A stretch of 64,000 nucleotides of DNA, taken from assembly GCA_016929595.1 (NCBI GenBank), contig JAFGIN010000172.1, positions 1 to 64,000 on the forward strand, written 5' to 3'. Position numbers and translations under genes: made by a program. Numbering within the stretch: position 1 is the first letter of the stretch; every line of letters begins with the position of its first letter. This DNA comes from Chitinispirillaceae bacterium. Its GTDB lineage: Bacteria; Fibrobacterota; Chitinivibrionia; Chitinivibrionales; Chitinispirillaceae. A model generated the notes under the pieces. It did no database searches. It was not told the origin of the DNA and saw nothing but the letters and a program-made list of their open reading frames with translations. Below are positions 7,979 to 17,413 of this stretch, in pieces.

Positions 7979-10912
7979 ATGGATAAGATGCTCTATGGAA
8001 AACCCAGAATATTTATCGGTTCCAGTGCCAGAGCATACGAACTGGTTAAATGGCTGGCAGAACAGATTAGAAGTCATGATTTTGCGGTTCCGATAGAATG
8101 GAAATCTGGTGGTTTCGCTCCCTCGAAGAGTACACTGGATAATCTCCTGGAGCAGTGTAGAACGTGTGATTTTGCGGTAATTTTTTTTACCAGAGATGAT
8201 GATAAATTTGCAAAACAGCTAATTGATTCCAATCCCACTCAAATTTTCAAGGGACCAAGAGATAATACCATTTTTGAAGCTGGATTATTTGTTGGTGCTC
8301 TGGGGCTGGCTCCGGAACGATGTATTCTGGTAAGTACAGTTCTTGAATCAACTCTTCCTTCAGATATACGGGGAGTAACCTACATCCCTATTGATGAGCC
8401 ACCGCCGGCAGAACCTCCCAATAACCGGATTCCTGAGGATTGGTGTATGGAACATCTTCAGCAAGTGCTGCAGAGTGTAATATTGTCAGTAAAACAATAT
8501 GGTGAGCTGTTAAACAGGCCTGTTTTAAAGGTGTTGACTAAAAGTCAATTGGCAGAGCGGCAGCAGGTCGGAAAAAATTGTCTTGAAAAATATGACAAAG
8601 TAGTTATTACTTCATCGGAGCCCGAAGAATGTTGCGACTATATATTGGCGAAGTCGGTTTGCAGAAATATAAAAAAACATGTTTATTATGATTATCATTT
8701 TTTGTTTAGTAATCAAAACAGAGAAAACGTTGCAAGTCAATGGATAGATCTTATCAGAATACTTTTAGCAATGATTTTGATTTTAGATAAGGAATACACG
8801 GAAGGTGATCTGAAAAAAGACAGTGATATAAATGATATTATTAATGGTTGTATGGAAAAAGATGAAAAAGCTGTTGATGATGCAATAAATACATTAAAAG
8901 ACCAGCTAAGATTCTTTATACACAAAGACGATCAGCCATTTCCGGTAAGAGTGACGGTTCATAATTACAGTTCAAATGATAAAGCTGTCTGTTATCTGAG
9001 AAAAAATGATTACTACGTAGAGTGGTTTAATCATAATGAGGCACAGATGCCGATAAGGTTGCTTGGAAAATTAGAACGCGTGGATGACCGCGTTTTTCAG
9101 AATTCTGAAAAATTTAAGCTTTTTCCTGAAGAATATTCACAAGATTGCAATTGTGATGAAATGAAGGATGCATTACAAACTGCATCGGAAAATATCGATA
9201 AGACCATAATAGACAGAAAAGAAATTGATAATATGATACATGTTTTAAAAACATCAAAACATAAAATTGCCTGCAAAATGAGTTTAAGAGATTTAAAGAG
9301 TAAAATAAAAGATGTAAATGAAGAAAAATGTACTAAAATAATAATTAATGAATTGAAAAATTTGACTAAAAAAATCGTGAATGACTTTAACCAGACAAAA
9401 ATAACCTATAATGAAATCAGGGAATCGGTACATAAGGCATTTTTAGTCGAAAAGATTATTATAGAAAAATCTAACAAAATAATTAGAACAGTAAATGAAA
9501 AAATAAGTGATTTAAAATTAAATGACATAGATAAAATTAAGAAAGCTGTTGAAAATGCATATGAACAAGAAATAAAAACATTCTCATGGTTTGATACAAT
9601 AGAAAAATTGATAGATGAGGAAGTAAAAATACGAAAAAAAGGTTTAATGAATATTAGTGAGGCTAAAGAATTTGTTAAAACAGCACTTCAGAAATCAAAT
9701 ACTTCACCGTTAACAGTTAGTGAAATTAAGAAAGTGATAGATGATGCAGCTGGGGGTAGAAATGAAGCTATTTTTAGTGTAAATGAAATAAATGATCTGA
9801 TGGAAATAACGATACAAAGTAATAATGAAAAAAATACATTAATCAATGAAATTATATCTTTACTGTTGGATCAAGAAAAAAAATCATGCATCAGCGATGA
9901 TGATCTTAAAAATATGATAAAAAATCTGGAGAAGAGTATTATAAGTAAGGTATTAAAAGAGAGTGTTATTCAAAAAATTACAGATGTTTATTGTAAACAA
10001 AAATGTTATATGATCGATATTCATGATGTTACTATTTTATCAAACGATATGATAAAAAACACAGCTCTGCAAAAAAGTGAAAATCAGCTACACGCTTGCA
10101 GTCTCACATTGCTGCATAATATTGATATTCAGATTAATAAGGAATTCAATACAAATATAAAGATTAGCATATCTGATATTGAAAGATTATTTGATAATGT
10201 GAGCAGTAGCATTAATGAAGAAAATCAATTACCTATACTGTTTGAAATTACGGATTTTTTAAAAAAACAAATTCAGAATGAAATTGATAAACAAAATTAT
10301 GAAAAAAGTAAAAATGATAATCTCGAAGGAATGAAACTGAGAAAAATTCTGATGGAAAAAATTACCACATTATTTTCTGATTACAAATTAAGAGAAAAAA
10401 TCAGAGATCTCTGTTTTGGGGTTGAAGACACCAAAATAAAATCAGAATGGAGAAACCTCCTGTTGAAAACGTATGGAATAAAAAAAGATAAAAATATACT
10501 TTCGGTTATTGATTCAGTTTCGATAAATTATGATAACAAAAGATGGGAAATTGTAGAAAAAATAAAAGACATCGATGATGATACGCTTATTCCGGTTTTT
10601 TTAGATAGTGATAGAAAAAATGTAGTTGTTAGTAAAAAGCAATTGGAAGAATTCATATGTGTCTATAATGATAATTATGATGGAAAACATGATGGTACCA
10701 TTAATTTTGATAAATTAAAAACGATAATTGAACGGTGCAATATTAAGCAATACAGATTGATTGTACCGGAATCAATGGAAATTGAGACTGCAATGGAAAT
10801 GTTGAAGTCTATTCCAACCGAGGAAGAGTATTTACTTGTAACCAAGGATGGACTAGAGTCACAACCGGGAATCGGATGCATTCAAAAATCAAAGTTATTC
10901 GAAATAATTTAG
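7979..10912 (+). CDS. TIR-like (PF10137-type) protein with helical repeats and a C-terminal CBS-like pair
   Basis: A 977-residue protein preceded by GGGGGAAG. Residues about 8-175 form a TIR-like nucleotide-binding domain of the Cap12/PycTIR type: PRIFIGSS (9-16), CDFAVIFFTRDD (63-74) and RDNTIFEAGLF (94-104) with likely catalytic Glu100. Residues about 185-370 are a second domain, shared with the next gene, that I cannot name. About 400-790 is a Lys/Ile/Asn-rich helical insert with at least seven degenerate repeats of the type hydrophobic-x-[VIL]-[NS]-[ED]-[IL]-x-x-[LIV]-[IMV]. A short shared block (LRKILMEKI to LCFG) follows, then a C-terminal CBS-like pair (about 860-977). TIR domains of this kind cleave or bind NAD in phage defence. 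The gene is AT-rich compared with its surroundings, suggesting transfer. It lies 35 bases upstream of its paralogue. Confidence 0.75.
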   Translation: MDKMLYGKPRIFIGSSARAYELVKWLAEQIRSHDFAVPIEWKSGGFAPSKSTLDNLLEQCRTCDFAVIFFTRDDDKFAKQLIDSNPTQIFKGPRDNTIFEAGLFVGALGLAPERCILVSTVLESTLPSDIRGVTYIPIDEPPPAEPPNNRIPEDWCMEHLQQVLQSVILSVKQYGELLNRPVLKVLTKSQLAERQQVGKNCLEKYDKVVITSSEPEECCDYILAKSVCRNIKKHVYYDYHFLFSNQNRENVASQWIDLIRILLAMILILDKEYTEGDLKKDSDINDIINGCMEKDEKAVDDAINTLKDQLRFFIHKDDQPFPVRVTVHNYSSNDKAVCYLRKNDYYVEWFNHNEAQMPIRLLGKLERVDDRVFQNSEKFKLFPEEYSQDCNCDEMKDALQTASENIDKTIIDRKEIDNMIHVLKTSKHKIACKMSLRDLKSKIKDVNEEKCTKIIINELKNLTKKIVNDFNQTKITYNEIRESVHKAFLVEKIIIEKSNKIIRTVNEKISDLKLNDIDKIKKAVENAYEQEIKTFSWFDTIEKLIDEEVKIRKKGLMNISEAKEFVKTALQKSNTSPLTVSEIKKVIDDAAGGRNEAIFSVNEINDLMEITIQSNNEKNTLINEIISLLLDQEKKSCISDDDLKNMIKNLEKSIISKVLKESVIQKITDVYCKQKCYMIDIHDVTILSNDMIKNTALQKSENQLHACSLTLLHNIDIQINKEFNTNIKISISDIERLFDNVSSSINEENQLPILFEITDFLKKQIQNEIDKQNYEKSKNDNLEGMKLRKILMEKITTLFSDYKLREKIRDLCFGVEDTKIKSEWRNLLLKTYGIKKDKNILSVIDSVSINYDNKRWEIVEKIKDIDDDTLIPVFLDSDRKNVVVSKKQLEEFICVYNDNYDGKHDGTINFDKLKTIIERCNIKQYRLIVPESMEIETAMEMLKSIPTEEEYLLVTKDGLESQPGIGCIQKSKLFEII

Positions 10913-10947
10913 AACAAAGTATAAATACATCTTTTCAAGGAGAATCG

Positions 10948-13422
10948 ATGGTTGAAAAAATCTCAGGGATACCAAAAATATTTATCGGTTCGAGTAACAA
11001 AGCATACGAACTGGTAAAATGGCTTGCTGAGCAAATCAGAAGTTATAATTTGGCAATTCCAATAGAATGGAAAACCGGTGGTTTTGCACCATCCAAGAGT
11101 ACTTTACAGAATCTGATTGATCAATGCAGAGTATGTGATTTTGCGGTATTATTTTTTACACGAGATGATAACAAACTATCAGGTGGAGATCAAACCGGAA
11201 ACCCTTTGGACATATTCAAAGGACCAAGGGACAACATGATATTTGAAGCTGGATTTTTTGTGGGTGGGCTGGGGCTTCAACCTGAACGTTGTCTTCTGGT
11301 TAGTTCTGTTGAAGAAAGGACACTTCCTTCGGATTTAAAAGGGGTTACTTATATTAAAATTGATGAGCCACCGCCGCCGGAACCACCGTATAACAGACTT
11401 TCTGAAGAATGGTGCAGAGAGCATCTTCAGGGAGTATTGGAAAGCGTTGTCTATTCTGTTAATAAACACGGCGAATTTCTGTATAGGCCGTTATTAAAAA
11501 TACTGACAAAAAAGGAGCTTGCCGAAAGAGAGCAGGTTGGAAAAGATTGTCTGGAAAAGTATGATCGTGTAGTATTTAATTCTTCGGAACCCGAGGATCT
11601 GTGCGAGTTTGATCTTGCCCGGGCTATTGCCGAAAATATTAAAAATTTTGTCTATTATGATTTTCATTTTAAAATCAGTGAAACAAATTATGAAAATGTA
11701 GGAAGTCAATTTATTGATCTTATAAGAATTCTCATGGCAACCTATTGTATTGGAGAAAAAAAGTATTCTGAAGGAGATTTGAAACAGGAGAAAGATATAA
11801 AAGACTTCCTTTGTTTAAAAGAAAACAGGGTTCTTATTGAAAGTGCCATAAATGATTTTAAAAAACGGCTGAATATTTTCATTCATAAATATACACACCC
11901 CATTCCATTCAGAATTTCTGTCCATAATGTGAGTTCATTTGATCGGGCAAAATGTTATTTGCGCCATGGGGAATTTTATGTAGAATGGTTCCTCAGGGAT
12001 GAGGCCCGGGAAGCGATTGATATACTGAAAAATAATGAAGAAGAAGAAGTGGAGTTTGACAAAAAAGGAAAAATCATTCAAACAACAGATAATTTTGATC
12101 TGTATAGTGAAGAGATTACTGAAGACGTTGCTAAAAAATTCCGAAAAGACCCGAATGGTGAGATAAAAAAATTAATCGATGAAAAGATAAATGACTATAA
12201 TCTTAAGAATATTGAAGATAGAAGCAAATTTATTAAAATAATAAAAACACGGTTAAGGACAATAAATAATCATCGAACAGATTTAGAAAAGAAATTGCGA
12301 AAAACCTTAATGAAAAAAATTATCGATCTGTTCCCGGATGAACTCTGGGCACAAATAAGAGAATTGTGTTTTGGAAATGATATAGATTTTGTCATGGAAG
12401 AATGGGAAAATATTTCAAAAAAGGGCAATGGAAGTATCATAGAAAAAGGTGTCCTTAGTGTTATGAAAAAAATTAACGATATTCATATAACTGATACGGT
12501 GAATGGGGCATGGGAAAAAATAAAATCATTACCGGGAAAATGCCCGGTTCGTGTATACGGAAAAAATAATGATACATTCTGGGAAACTGATAAAGAAAAA
12601 CTGGAACGCAGGAAACAAAATGATGGAAACAAAAAATTGGAAGAGTTGAGCATAGACAAAGATAACATAAAAGTAATTGATGATTTTTTAGATATACTGC
12701 CATTATTTGAAAAAGTATCAGATGAAATTAAGAATTCAAAAAGTGATAATTTACCACAAGTTAATGAAAAGATAAGTAACATATATGATAAGTTAAAATT
12801 CGTAGTTAGTAAAATGTCAAAGATCTTTGAAAAGTGTGAATATATGCAATCAAAAAAAGATTCTTTATCGAATATGCTAAAAAAAATAAATGGAAATGTA
12901 TTTCAGTCCATATATATGAAGATGTTTCAAAAAATTGATGATTTACCATTTATTGAGCCAGAGATTTTTACTAGAATACTGAAATCAAAGGACGGTGAAA
13001 AAGAAAATGATGAAATAGACAATATGAGTGAGTTGTTAGGAAAAAATATTGATAACATTAAAGAATCATTTGAAATTTTGAGATATTTGCTAGTACATAG
13101 AACCGAAATACTGGCAGAAATTCAAATAGTAGAAAATTGGGAGGATGTACAGAGTGATGCAGATTTACAAAATATGATACAAACAATGAAAGATTTATTA
13201 TCGTATGATATTTTACTAGCACCAGGAGAAACCGATGGTCGGAAAAATGATTATTCTGTTGCCTACATATCAAAATTACAGAAAGTATCATTTGCTAATA
13301 AATTGTTCAAATCGATGCCTGATTGTAATTGTATTGTAATTACTGATAATGGTAAGAAAACAGAGAAATGGCTGGGTGTAATAGATAGAAACGATCTATT
13401 GTATGCGTATGAAAAGAAATGA
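10948..13422 (+). CDS. TIR-like (PF10137-type) protein with a split CBS-like pair, paralogue of upstream gene
   Basis: About 824 residues. ATG 10948 is preferred because AAGGAG lies 6 bases before it; a longer frame from 10876 would overlap the upstream gene. The TIR-like domain (about 9-175) has PKIFIGSS, CDFAVLFFTRDD and RDNMIFEAGFF with Glu100. The unnamed second domain (185-370) closely follows that of the upstream paralogue (KDCLEKYDRVV, then NIKNFVYYDFHF). The helical insert at the paralogue's position is short. After the LRKTLMKKI to LCFG block, one CBS-like half (about 513-555) and a second (about 770-824, ending KWLGVIDRNDLL) are separated by roughly 200 residues of coiled helices. 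Probably co-transcribed with its paralogue and acting with it, possibly as a hetero-complex. Confidence 0.75.
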   Translation: MVEKISGIPKIFIGSSNKAYELVKWLAEQIRSYNLAIPIEWKTGGFAPSKSTLQNLIDQCRVCDFAVLFFTRDDNKLSGGDQTGNPLDIFKGPRDNMIFEAGFFVGGLGLQPERCLLVSSVEERTLPSDLKGVTYIKIDEPPPPEPPYNRLSEEWCREHLQGVLESVVYSVNKHGEFLYRPLLKILTKKELAEREQVGKDCLEKYDRVVFNSSEPEDLCEFDLARAIAENIKNFVYYDFHFKISETNYENVGSQFIDLIRILMATYCIGEKKYSEGDLKQEKDIKDFLCLKENRVLIESAINDFKKRLNIFIHKYTHPIPFRISVHNVSSFDRAKCYLRHGEFYVEWFLRDEAREAIDILKNNEEEEVEFDKKGKIIQTTDNFDLYSEEITEDVAKKFRKDPNGEIKKLIDEKINDYNLKNIEDRSKFIKIIKTRLRTINNHRTDLEKKLRKTLMKKIIDLFPDELWAQIRELCFGNDIDFVMEEWENISKKGNGSIIEKGVLSVMKKINDIHITDTVNGAWEKIKSLPGKCPVRVYGKNNDTFWETDKEKLERRKQNDGNKKLEELSIDKDNIKVIDDFLDILPLFEKVSDEIKNSKSDNLPQVNEKISNIYDKLKFVVSKMSKIFEKCEYMQSKKDSLSNMLKKINGNVFQSIYMKMFQKIDDLPFIEPEIFTRILKSKDGEKENDEIDNMSELLGKNIDNIKESFEILRYLLVHRTEILAEIQIVENWEDVQSDADLQNMIQTMKDLLSYDILLAPGETDGRKNDYSVAYISKLQKVSFANKLFKSMPDCNCIVITDNGKKTEKWLGVIDRNDLLYAYEKK

Positions 13423-13499
13423 ATGAAAATAGGGTGCCTTAAATTAAGGGGTTTTGTTTTTGATTTTGTGATTAAATAGTATCTATTCAAAATATTGTA

Positions 13500-13543
13500 G
13501 AAAGACCCCGTCCTATACTTCGTCCCGAGTACGGGCGGTCTTT
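13500..13543. terminator. Hairpin with T-tail between convergent genes
   Basis: AAAGACC near 13500 pairs with GGTCTTT near 13536, with imperfect inner pairing (CCGT with ACGG) and a T-run. It sits between the TIR-like gene ending at 13422 and the convergent patatin gene ending at 13664, so it could terminate transcription from either side. Confidence 0.55.
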
Positions 13544-13663
13544 TAATGTGAAATACTCAAATTACGCTAATCTGGCAAAAAGTGGGAAGTTTTTCGAGGT
13601 GTTGAGCAAAAGACATTATAAACAGATACTAATTATTATTGTAATTTGGCACTGTAAATTCGC

Positions 13664-14650
13664 TTAGGATTCATTTTTTAATCGTAAACAAAGCTGCTCT
13701 AGTTCATTTTCACACTTTCTTATAATGCTTTCACCTAAAAGCTTGATTGTTCTTATATTGTCATGGCTCGTATCATCCATATTTTCAGTTTGAGGAGGCA
13801 ACACCACCTGAAAACGATAGTAACTCTTTGGTGATTTGTATTTTAAAATTTGATGTAGCTGATAATCGACCGTATCGCTGACTCCGTCAAACACTATGTC
13901 AAGAATTGGTTGAGCCCAGTTCGCAAGACCCCAGCCTTTAATTTTATGGTAGAGTAAAGGATTTGTATATTCACCAGTGCCGATTGAAACCAGCAGAATG
14001 TTATCACAATCGGGATTTGTTTCGATACATTCGGCATAAGCACACATTGCCGGGTTATTGGCAAATACGCCACCATCAACCAGCGAGTAATATTCATCAG
14101 GTTTCATGGCATCAGTTAAACGAGCAGGTTCAAAATAAGTAGGAGCTGCCGATGTGGCACGAGCGACATCGGTCATTAGGAAATCGTAAGAATCTTTGTC
14201 GGCTTTATCTCCTTTTGTATATCTGCTCTTAAAGAACCATGGAATTCTTCGTTCGGTTTCATATGCTGTGATGATTACATCTGTAAGCACATCAGAAAGC
14301 ATTGCACTACCAAAATAATCTTTTAAAATGTTATTAATACCTTTACATGGATATTTCTCATTTCTTATACCACCAACACTAACAATGTCATGAGCAAAAC
14401 TGGACTGAAAGATATGTTTCCCATCCCGTTCATATATACTGATAAGATCCTGAGCCGAAAATTTTGGTCCACTTTCATCGGGTACGGTTAAACCTAATGC
14501 AAGGATTCCTCCGGTGGAAGTTCCAGCGATAAGATCGAATATTCTGCAGATTGGTTTTCCCACTTGTTTTTCAATTTCCGATAGAACTAAAGCGGGTATT
14601 ATCCCTCTTATTCCACCGCCATCAATTGAGAGGACTTTTTTCAGGCTCAT
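13664..14650 (-). CDS. Patatin-like phospholipase (CapV-like)
   Basis: A 328-residue patatin family lipid hydrolase. The oxyanion motif GGGIRG is at 11-16, the nucleophile elbow GTSTG has Ser45, and the catalytic Asp192 lies in DGG followed by VFANNP. These are complete, so the enzyme should be active, cleaving acyl chains from membrane phospholipids. An AGGAAGGAG ribosome site precedes the ATG. Stand-alone patatins of this length are common abortive-infection effectors (CapV in CBASS), but others are housekeeping lipases. It is convergent with the TIR-like genes with 241 bp between; no CD-NTase or other CBASS partner is in the window. Confidence 0.85.
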   Translation of the reverse strand: MSLKKVLSIDGGGIRGIIPALVLSEIEKQVGKPICRIFDLIAGTSTGGILALGLTVPDESGPKFSAQDLISIYERDGKHIFQSSFAHDIVSVGGIRNEKYPCKGINNILKDYFGSAMLSDVLTDVIITAYETERRIPWFFKSRYTKGDKADKDSYDFLMTDVARATSAAPTYFEPARLTDAMKPDEYYSLVDGGVFANNPAMCAYAECIETNPDCDNILLVSIGTGEYTNPLLYHKIKGWGLANWAQPILDIVFDGVSDTVDYQLHQILKYKSPKSYYRFQVVLPPQTENMDDTSHDNIRTIKLLGESIIRKCENELEQLCLRLKNES

Positions 14651-15412
14651 TTAAAAAAATCTCCTTCCTAAGTAAGAATGTTTTGCATTATACTAATTCT
14701 GAAGATTACCCTTAAGCGTTCAAGTAGTTTTCTCTTTATGGAATATTATCCTGTGTTAAACTTGATATATATCTGTTCCACTTAACAATGAATGAACACT
14801 ATAATCAACATTTGTACTTATTTCATCCACATGCAAAATTCTTTTTGCAAGATCTACATTTCAAACCAAATATGATGAGTAGTGTGCAAATTTTAATCCA
14901 AACTTAACAGGGATTGCGCTATGTAAAATTGTAAGAGAACTCAGGAACAGTAATGGAGAATGCTGACAGGTAGTAAAAGAGATGACTGTGATAATCTTTT
15001 ACTTCAAATCAGTTGCTGTAATCAGATATTGATTTCTCGCATTCAACTCCATGTTCTATTTACCAGGCCAACGAGAATGTGACAAAAAACTTATCATTAA
15101 AGCCGTAACAACTGGAAATTCCAGTTATCGAAAGACTGTTAGTGCTTAGCATCGTGATCAGTGGAAGGAACATTTGAATATCTGTTGAGTGTAATATCAC
15201 GTGTTTTCACTATAACAATTAAATGAGAATGTTATTAAGATTTGAAAAAATAAATTTTTAAGCAACTATTTGAAACTATCGTGAAGTAGTATCATTTATA
15301 TATAGATTAATACTTACATTGGACAATTCCTTATGTTGCCAGCATCCTGGCGCTAAGTAATCGTCTTGATCAGGTTACATATAAGTCATTTTTAGCAATC
15401 AGTGGGGGAGAA
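14651..15412. other. Intergenic region, no gene seen
   Basis: 762 bp between divergent genes, AT-rich, with many stops in all frames. Promoters for the patatin and GH5 genes should lie at its two ends. I see no tRNA, repeat or clear riboswitch. It marks the right edge of the AT-rich island. Confidence 0.5.
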
Positions 15413-17413
15413 ATGTTTAAAAAAGTGATTGTAATGTTCGCTAGTGTTTTGATTGTTGGAACAAATTCATCAATTTTTGCGATGGGGGCTGGTTCACGGA
15501 TCACGCTGCCCGGTGGTAAGAAGATTTTTGTCTGCGGGATGAATCTTGCCTGGAAAAATTATGCCAATGATGTTGGAGATTCACCGCTGGATGCACAGGA
15601 TGAAGACTATTACAATAAAGCATTTAAAGCTGTCGCTGATTCGGGCGGGAACTGTATGCGCGTCTGGCTTTCTACTGATGGAACAAAAGATCCTAAGTAT
15701 GGGAGTAATGGGCTGGTTACCGGCCCAGGTTCTCAGACTATCGCTAATATTCAGAAAATGCTCAAGATTGCTCAGAAAAACAAAATGCTGCTCATGCCTG
15801 TGCTGTTGACTCATAACTGGGTTAATAAAAGTATCAACAATACTATTCTCGAAAATAATAAGAAAATGTTAAAAACCGAGGAAGGTTTAAAGGCGTACAT
15901 TGATAACTACCTTATACCTGTTGTCAAAGCAATTGGAAACGATCCAAGTCTCATCTGCTGGGAAATTTTTAATGAACCCGAAGGTATGGTTGATGGATGG
16001 TCATCACCGAAGAATACGATCACTAAGGAGCAAGTGCAGCGTGCCGTAAACTGGATTGCCGCTGCGATACGTACAGAAGTGCCAAATGTACTAATCTCTA
16101 ATGGGGCAGTTACCATCGGTACAGTCAGCTGGTATACAAACTCAGCACTTAAAACTGTTGGCGGTAAAGAGAACGGATACCTTGATTTTTATATGGCACA
16201 CTACTACGGATGGAACGGAGTAAGTAATTCACCATTTACAAAAACATATGCCGCACTCAGTCTGGATAAGCCACTTGTTATCGGAGAGTATGCCTCTACA
16301 AGCTGGAGTCCATCCGTTAAGGATGAGTTACAGGATGCTGCGAATGTCGATACCCTGATGACCTACCTTCAGAAGGCGGGCTATGCTGGCGGACTTGGCT
16401 GGCAGTATCAAGAGGACGGGGGAGACCCATGGATGAAAGGCTTCCCAACATTTGGCCACTCAATAGCCCAGGCATTCAGGGCAGATTCCAATTCAATCAA
16501 ACTGGATGGTGTCAGTTCCAATACATTTACCGTTATGGTAGCTGCAGGAAGTGGCGGAACGGTGCAAACAAGTTTGACAGGGCAGATTGAACCGGGAAAA
16601 ACGGATACTCTGACCGCAAAGGCAAATGAGGGGTATGACTTTACAGGGTGGAGTGGTGACACGACCGCAGCCGATCTGGTCCTTATCTTAAAAAATATCA
16701 GCAAAGACTGGGTACTTCAGGCGAATTTTACTCCGAAAGCTGGAACAAATCTGATTAGAAGCGGGGATTTCAGCGATCTCACTTTCTGGGGTTTCTATGC
16801 AGCGACCGGGAATACCGCAGATGTAAAGTACGCAAACGGACAGGCGGATGTAACTGTTACCAAAGCTGATACACTCAATTACAATATACAGTTGTCTCAG
16901 GGAAACCTGAAACTCGATTCCGGAGTTACCTATGTAATATCCTTTGATGCCTGGTCATCAGAAGAAAGGAAGCTGTTTGTTGGATTGTCAACCATGGGAA
17001 CATGGCATTTTCAGGGAGGAGAGGAAGTAACGTTAACCGATAGTAAGAAAAAATTCGAAATTGAAGTTGAACCTGACTCAAGTACTGTTGACGGCGTTAT
17101 TCAGTTCAACTGCGGGAAGTATACATTACCGGTACATGTTGCTAATGTCAGCATGGTCAAAAAGACTGGTACAGCAGTCAGACAATTGCAGAGAAGAGTT
17201 GTTACCGGCGTTTCTTTTGTACGAGCTGGAAACCTGCTGCACTGGACCAGCAGGTCAGCAAATGCTCAGGCGTCTCTTATAAGCCTTTCCGGAAGAGCGG
17301 TACAGTATGCGAAGGCAAACAATGCGATAAATCTAGCTCATATCCCCGAGGGTATGTATCTGCTTGCGATTAAAGCCGACGGCCGTCTGACGACATTTAA
17401 AATTGTCAAATGA
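15413..17413 (+). CDS. Secreted GH5-type glycosidase with CBM and C-terminal sorting-like tail
   Basis: A 666-residue protein after a GGGGGAG ribosome site. A signal peptide (1-23) is followed by a GH5/mannanase-like TIM barrel: acid/base Glu188 in WEIFNEPEG, nucleophile Glu292 in VIGEYAS. Next come a divergent InlB-type repeat (about 375-440, GYDFTGWSGD), a CBM4/9-like beta-sandwich (about 445-580, NLIRSGDFSD onward) and a short C-terminal domain (about 595-666, ending IPEGMYLLAIKADG and a basic strand) that resembles sorting tails in Fibrobacter and T9SS cargo. It probably cuts plant mannan or related beta-glycans outside the cell. The substrate cannot be fixed from motifs alone. Confidence 0.85.
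   Translation: MFKKVIVMFASVLIVGTNSSIFAMGAGSRITLPGGKKIFVCGMNLAWKNYANDVGDSPLDAQDEDYYNKAFKAVADSGGNCMRVWLSTDGTKDPKYGSNGLVTGPGSQTIANIQKMLKIAQKNKMLLMPVLLTHNWVNKSINNTILENNKKMLKTEEGLKAYIDNYLIPVVKAIGNDPSLICWEIFNEPEGMVDGWSSPKNTITKEQVQRAVNWIAAAIRTEVPNVLISNGAVTIGTVSWYTNSALKTVGGKENGYLDFYMAHYYGWNGVSNSPFTKTYAALSLDKPLVIGEYASTSWSPSVKDELQDAANVDTLMTYLQKAGYAGGLGWQYQEDGGDPWMKGFPTFGHSIAQAFRADSNSIKLDGVSSNTFTVMVAAGSGGTVQTSLTGQIEPGKTDTLTAKANEGYDFTGWSGDTTAADLVLILKNISKDWVLQANFTPKAGTNLIRSGDFSDLTFWGFYAATGNTADVKYANGQADVTVTKADTLNYNIQLSQGNLKLDSGVTYVISFDAWSSEERKLFVGLSTMGTWHFQGGEEVTLTDSKKKFEIEVEPDSSTVDGVIQFNCGKYTLPVHVANVSMVKKTGTAVRQLQRRVVTGVSFVRAGNLLHWTSRSANAQASLISLSGRAVQYAKANNAINLAHIPEGMYLLAIKADGRLTTFKIVK

Noticed and set aside
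6097-14650. Known CBASS, Pycsar or Thoeris system
   Set aside because: I see no CD-NTase, cyclase, SAVED, STING or ThsA-like protein, so the known names do not apply to this set.
14651-15412. tRNA or att site bordering the island
   Set aside because: No cloverleaf, TTCGA-type T-arm or direct repeat shared with the left border 5677-6096 could be found.
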